Assembly: GCF_013282805.1 (NCBI RefSeq)
Contig: NZ_CP054038.1
Coordinates: 2,170,001-2,234,000 of the forward strand
Reading direction: 5' to 3'
Length of the DNA stretch: 64,000 bases
From: Microbacterium hominis
GTDB lineage: Bacteria > Actinomycetota > Actinomycetes > Actinomycetales > Microbacteriaceae
Numbering within the stretch: position 1 is the stretch's first letter; each line of letters starts with the position of its first letter. The notes beneath the pieces were generated by a model, which was given only the letters and a program-made list of their open reading frames with translations, made no database searches and was not told where the DNA came from. This document shows positions 60,312 to 64,000 of the stretch, in pieces. A program made the position numbers and the translations under genes.

Positions 60312-61565
60312 TTGCGACCCGATCGCCGGAACCGACTGCGCCCTGCGCGCACCATCGCCGCGGGACTGCCCGCCGCCATCGTGGGATCGATCGCGATCTC
60401 CCTCACCGCGGCGCCCGCCGCCGGAGCCCTGGAGGTCCGCGAGGGTCGCGACGCGCCTCGCGTGAAACCGCTCGCCGCGGCGGTGCCCGCGGCTCCCGCT
60501 TCGGCGTCTGCTGCGGCTGTGGCCGCGCCCGCCCCCGCCGTCACCGCGCTGCGGGCTCCGGCGGCGACGGCGCCGACGACGTACACCGTGCGCCGCGGCG
60601 ACACCGTCTCGGCGATCGCCGTGCGGTTCGGGCTGCGCACCGCCGACGTGCTCGCGCTCAACGGGCTCACGTGGCGCTCGGTGATCTACCCGGGCCAGGT
60701 GCTCAAGCTCACCGGCGCCGCCGCGGCGGCTCCCGCCGCCCCCGCCACGGCCACCCCGGCTCCGGTGTCGGCCTCCTACACCGTGCGCGCCGGTGACACC
60801 GTCAGCGCGATCGCCTCCCGCCACGGCGTGACGACGGCCGCAGTGCTGTCTGCCAACAAGCTCAGCTGGTCGTCGATCATCTACCCCGGCCAGAAGCTCG
60901 TGATCCCGGGCAAGACGACGTCGGTCTCGACGCCGGCTGCCGCACCGGCGGCCCCGAGCACGCCCGCACCGGCGGCCCCGAGCACGCCCGCACCGGCGAC
61001 CTCGGGCACGTACGTGGTCAAGGCGGGAGACACCGTCAGTGCGATCGCCTCCCGCCATGGCGTCACCACCACGGCCGTGCTCACGGCCAACAGGCTCAGC
61101 TGGTCGTCGATCATCTACCCCGGCCAGAAGCTCACGATCCCCGCGAAGTCGGTGGCGGGACTCAATGCCGAACAAGCGGAGAACGCCCGCCTGATCATCC
61201 GCATCGGCCGTGAGCTCGGCGTCCCCGATCGCGGCATCGCGATCGCCCTGGGAACGGCGATGCAGGAGTCGTGGATCCGCAACCTCGATTGGGGCGACCG
61301 CGACTCGCTCGGCCTGTTCCAGCAGCGGCCGAGCAGCGGCTGGGGCACTCCGGCGCAGCTGCGCGACCGCTCGCACGCGATCCGCGCGTTCTACGGCGGC
61401 CCGTCGGACCCGAACGGATCGCGCACCCGGGGTCTGCTCGACATCCCCGGCTGGCAGAGCATGTCGTTCGCGGCGGCCGCGCAGGCCGTGCAGATCTCCG
61501 CCTACCCCGACCGTTACGCGAAGTGGGAGAAGCCGGCGTACCAGTGGCTGGCCGCTCTGGGCTGA
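60312..61565 (+). CDS. Secreted LysM protein with a lysozyme-like C-terminal domain
   Basis: A 417-residue exported protein starting at TTG 60312 behind GAGGGGGG. Signal peptide: RNRLRPARTIAAGLPAAIVGSIAISLTAAPAAGA. Three LysM repeats begin near residues 94, 156 and 234 (YTVRRGDTVSAIA; YTVRAGDTVSAIA; YVVKAGDTVSAIA), joined by Ala/Pro/Thr linkers, and bind peptidoglycan. The C-terminal 140 residues (GIAIALGTAMQESWIRNLDWGDRDSLGLFQQRPSSGWG...) resemble an actinobacterial lysozyme/transglycosylase-like domain with a candidate Glu in QES. LysM2 and LysM3 are nearly identical in DNA. It probably acts in wall turnover. Confidence 0.88.
   Translation: MRPDRRNRLRPARTIAAGLPAAIVGSIAISLTAAPAAGALEVREGRDAPRVKPLAAAVPAAPASASAAAVAAPAPAVTALRAPAATAPTTYTVRRGDTVSAIAVRFGLRTADVLALNGLTWRSVIYPGQVLKLTGAAAAAPAAPATATPAPVSASYTVRAGDTVSAIASRHGVTTAAVLSANKLSWSSIIYPGQKLVIPGKTTSVSTPAAAPAAPSTPAPAAPSTPAPATSGTYVVKAGDTVSAIASRHGVTTTAVLTANRLSWSSIIYPGQKLTIPAKSVAGLNAEQAENARLIIRIGRELGVPDRGIAIALGTAMQESWIRNLDWGDRDSLGLFQQRPSSGWGTPAQLRDRSHAIRAFYGGPSDPNGSRTRGLLDIPGWQSMSFAAAAQAVQISAYPDRYAKWEKPAYQWLAALG
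60939..61010 (+). repeat. Three 24-bp tandem repeats in the LysM linker
   Basis: Units at 60939, 60963 and 60987 of the form CCCGCACCGGCGGCCCCGAG plus CACG encode an APAAPSTP-type linker. The first two are almost identical; the third has drifted. Confidence 0.8.
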
Positions 61566-61573
61566 TGTGCACG

Positions 61574-61613
61574 CTCACCCCCGGCATCCACTGCGATGGA
61601 TGCCGGGGGTGAG
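61574..61613. terminator. Terminator hairpin after the LysM gene
   Basis: Perfect 17-base stem CTCACCCCCGGCATCCA/TGGATGCCGGGGGTGAG with a 6-base loop, between the LysM gene and the PASTA kinase gene. Confidence 0.85.
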
Positions 61614-61643
61614 CCGTTCCGCGGGCTCACGGCTTCGAATCCG

Positions 61644-61649
61644 TACACT
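61644..61649 (+). promoter_or_regulatory. -10 element of a leaderless promoter for the PASTA kinase
   Basis: TACACT, 6 bases before the GTG at 61656. GGAGG also abuts the GTG but is too close to be a normal ribosome site. Confidence 0.55.
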
Positions 61650-61655
61650 CGGAGG

Positions 61656-63596
61656 GTGAGCACGAGTCAGCAGACCGACCCGCTGATCGGCCGTCTCGTC
61701 GACGGTCGATACCGGGTGCGTGCTCGCATCGCGCGCGGGGGCATGGCCACGGTGTATGTCGCCACCGATCTGCGCCTGGAGCGGCGCGTCGCCCTCAAGG
61801 TGATGCACAGTCACCTCAGCGACGACACGGTGTTCCAGAGCCGGTTCATCCAGGAGGCCCGCGCCGCGGCCCGGCTGGCCGACCCGCACGTCGTGAACGT
61901 CTTCGACCAGGGCCAGGACGGCGAGATGGCCTACCTGGTGATGGAGTACCTCCCCGGGATCACCCTGCGCGATCTGCTCCGCGAGCAGCGACGGCTGACC
62001 GTGCCGCAGGCGGTGTCGATCATGGATGCCGTGCTCTCGGGCCTGGCCGCCGCCCACCGTGCGGGGATCGTGCACCGCGACGTGAAGCCCGAGAACGTGC
62101 TCCTCGCCGAAGACGGCCGTGTCAAGATCGGCGACTTCGGGCTCGCACGCGCCACGACCGCGAACACGGCGACCGGGGCGCAGCTGCTCGGCACGATCGC
62201 CTACCTCGCCCCCGAACTGGTCACGCGCGGCACGGCCGACGCGCGCAGCGACATCTACGCGCTCGGCATCATGCTCTACGAGATGCTCGTCGGCGAGCAG
62301 CCGTACAAGGGCGAGCAGCCGATGCAGATCGCCTTCCAGCACGCCACCGACTCGGTGCCTCGCCCGAGCGCCAAGAACCCCGGTGTGCCCGAGCCGCTCG
62401 ACGAGTTCGTGCTGTGGGCGACCGAGAAGAATCCCGACGAGCGCCCGGTCGATGCCCGGGAGATGCTCGAGAAGCTCCGGCAGATCGAGCGCGAGCTCGG
62501 CATCACGCCCCAGATCACACGCACGGCGCCGATCAAGACCATCGTCGAGCACACGCCGACGGGCGAGATGACCGCCGTGATGCCGATGGCGGCGACGGGG
62601 CCGACCGCCGCGGTCGACGAGGACGACAACGCCGCCCGGCTGCGCCGCTCCACTCGTCGCCGCTCCACCCGCGGCGCGTGGCTGCTCGCGATCGTGCTCG
62701 TGCTCGCCGTGATCGCCGGCGGCGCCGGCTGGTGGTTCGGCTCCGGCCCGGGCTCGCTCGTGGCGGTGCCCTCGCTGGAGAACCTCACCTTCGATCAGGC
62801 CAGGAGCCGTCTCGCGGAGGACTCGCTCCAGGCGGTGGAGGCGGGGCGCAGCAGCCTCGACGTGGAGCCCGGTCTCGCGATCGGCAGCGATCCCGACGCG
62901 GGCGAGCGCCTCGACAAGAACGCGGAGGTCGTCGTGTTCATCTCCACCGGACCGCAGCCGGTGCAGCTGGACGGCCTCATGGGCCGCACCGAGGACGAGG
63001 CGCGCACCGTACTCGGGGACAACGTCATCGGCGTCGAGGACGAGAACACCGAGTTCTTCACCGATGCCTCCGCCGGCACCGTCGTGGGCGTGCTCATCCA
63101 CCCCCGCGCCGGCGGCGACGACATCGCCTGCGGCGAGGGCTGCGCGATCCACCAGGGCGACACCGCCACGCTGTGGGTGTCGGTGGGGCCCGTGCCCGCG
63201 GTGGCGGGCATGTCGGAGCAGGACGCCCGCAACGCCCTCCAGGAGGCAGGCCTCGAGGTCTCCGACGACGTGACCCGCACCTCCAGCGACTCCGTCGCCG
63301 AGGGGGTCGTCATCGGCCTGGAGCCGCGTCCCGTCGCGGGCAGCTGGCGCCCCGGCGAGACGGCTCAGCTGATCGTGTCGACCGGTCCCCCGCGCTTCCC
63401 GATCCCCGGTGTGGTCGGCCTGACCCGCGACGAGGCGAAGGCGGCGCTGGAGGCCGAGGGCTTCGTCGCGAACTGGGCCCTCTTCTGGAATGCCGTGCCC
63501 AACGGCCTCACCGAGGTGACGAGCCAGGACCTGCCCGAGGGAGACCTCCGCGTGCGGGGCACGGAGGTCTACCTCCAGATCACCGTCACCGGCTGA
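61656..63596 (+). CDS. PASTA domain serine/threonine protein kinase (Stk1/PknB type)
   Basis: A 646-residue membrane kinase. The kinase domain covers about residues 18-275: glycine loop IARGGMATVYVATD, ATP lysine in VALKVM, catalytic HRDVKPENVLL near 139, DFG in IGDFGLARA and APE-like YLAPELV. A juxtamembrane region with Thr-rich sites follows, then the helix GAWLLAIVLVLAVIAGGAGWWFG (near 348-370) and four external PASTA repeats (VAVPSLENLTFDQA; VQLDGLMGRTEDEA; PAVAGMSEQDA; FPIPGVVGLTRDEA). PASTA domains bind muropeptides or lipid II and tie kinase activity to wall synthesis and division. Confidence 0.96.
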   Translation: MSTSQQTDPLIGRLVDGRYRVRARIARGGMATVYVATDLRLERRVALKVMHSHLSDDTVFQSRFIQEARAAARLADPHVVNVFDQGQDGEMAYLVMEYLPGITLRDLLREQRRLTVPQAVSIMDAVLSGLAAAHRAGIVHRDVKPENVLLAEDGRVKIGDFGLARATTANTATGAQLLGTIAYLAPELVTRGTADARSDIYALGIMLYEMLVGEQPYKGEQPMQIAFQHATDSVPRPSAKNPGVPEPLDEFVLWATEKNPDERPVDAREMLEKLRQIERELGITPQITRTAPIKTIVEHTPTGEMTAVMPMAATGPTAAVDEDDNAARLRRSTRRRSTRGAWLLAIVLVLAVIAGGAGWWFGSGPGSLVAVPSLENLTFDQARSRLAEDSLQAVEAGRSSLDVEPGLAIGSDPDAGERLDKNAEVVVFISTGPQPVQLDGLMGRTEDEARTVLGDNVIGVEDENTEFFTDASAGTVVGVLIHPRAGGDDIACGEGCAIHQGDTATLWVSVGPVPAVAGMSEQDARNALQEAGLEVSDDVTRTSSDSVAEGVVIGLEPRPVAGSWRPGETAQLIVSTGPPRFPIPGVVGLTRDEAKAALEAEGFVANWALFWNAVPNGLTEVTSQDLPEGDLRVRGTEVYLQITVTG

Positions 63597-63606
63597 CCAG
63601 CTCGGG

Positions 63607-64000
<394 letters not shown>

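Overview
The window is a chromosomal segment of a high-GC actinobacterium (about 70% GC by eye), most likely a Microbacterium or close relative in the Microbacteriaceae. The evidence is the actinobacterial bcc-aa3 respiratory genes (diheme QcrC, subunit IV CtaF), a dcw cluster with mraZ, sepF and divIVA but no ftsA, an Rv2175c/polyprenyl synthase/PASTA kinase neighbourhood, and many GTG starts. No tRNA, rRNA, insertion sequence, prophage or CRISPR array was seen. No stretch longer than about 210 bases lacks a gene.

Layout. 1-8673: housekeeping and transport genes (PH-domain protein, FUSC protein, two-gene MetP/MetS-type sodium symporter, MFS exporter, ICL/PEP-mutase enzyme, YchJ and DUF2461 proteins), ending in a two-gene secreted-protein pair with a low-GC patch. 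8592-12947: four minus-strand genes joined by 4-base stop/start overlaps that should make and transfer a CMP-activated nonulosonic (sialic-acid-like) sugar. 13112-19380: 5'-3' exonuclease, lone histidine kinase, CynX-type transporter with a short leader ORF, PHP protein, trpD. 19536-28983: ctaE-qcrCAB on the plus strand, facing ctaCD-ctaF and erpA on the minus strand, with a rhodanese and a PP2C phosphatase between them. 29062-41000: peptidase, pyrD, nrdR, hisD, dnaE, DinB, NUDIX, RluD-type synthase. 41000-58036: the dcw division and wall cluster on the minus strand, in transcript order mraZ-rsmH-ftsL-ftsI-murF-mraY-murD-ftsW-murG-murC-ftsQ-ftsZ-yggS-sepF-yggT-divIVA-lspA. 58244-64000: DUF3040 protein, polyprenyl synthase, Rv2175c-like protein, LysM protein, PASTA kinase and the end of a class II DAHP synthase.

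How the genes work together. QcrCAB and CtaCDEF form the menaquinol-to-oxygen supercomplex. The dcw genes make lipid II and assemble the septum, with MraZ and probably an mraW-type leader RNA controlling the cluster. The polyprenyl synthase, LysM protein and PASTA kinase are also envelope functions. The nonulosonate operon probably decorates the wall.

Main observations. divIVA lacks one base at codon 6 and so has no intact frame. murE is missing from its usual place between ftsI and murF. About a third of the genes have a TANNNT -10 element exactly 6-7 bases before the start codon, implying leaderless mRNA; one such promoter drives a 13-codon ORF coupled to a transporter. The PP2C start codon and its ribosome site sit in a hairpin that pairs fully only in its own transcript. 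The word GGATGCC/GGCATCC recurs in both orientations, keeping rare codons in each.
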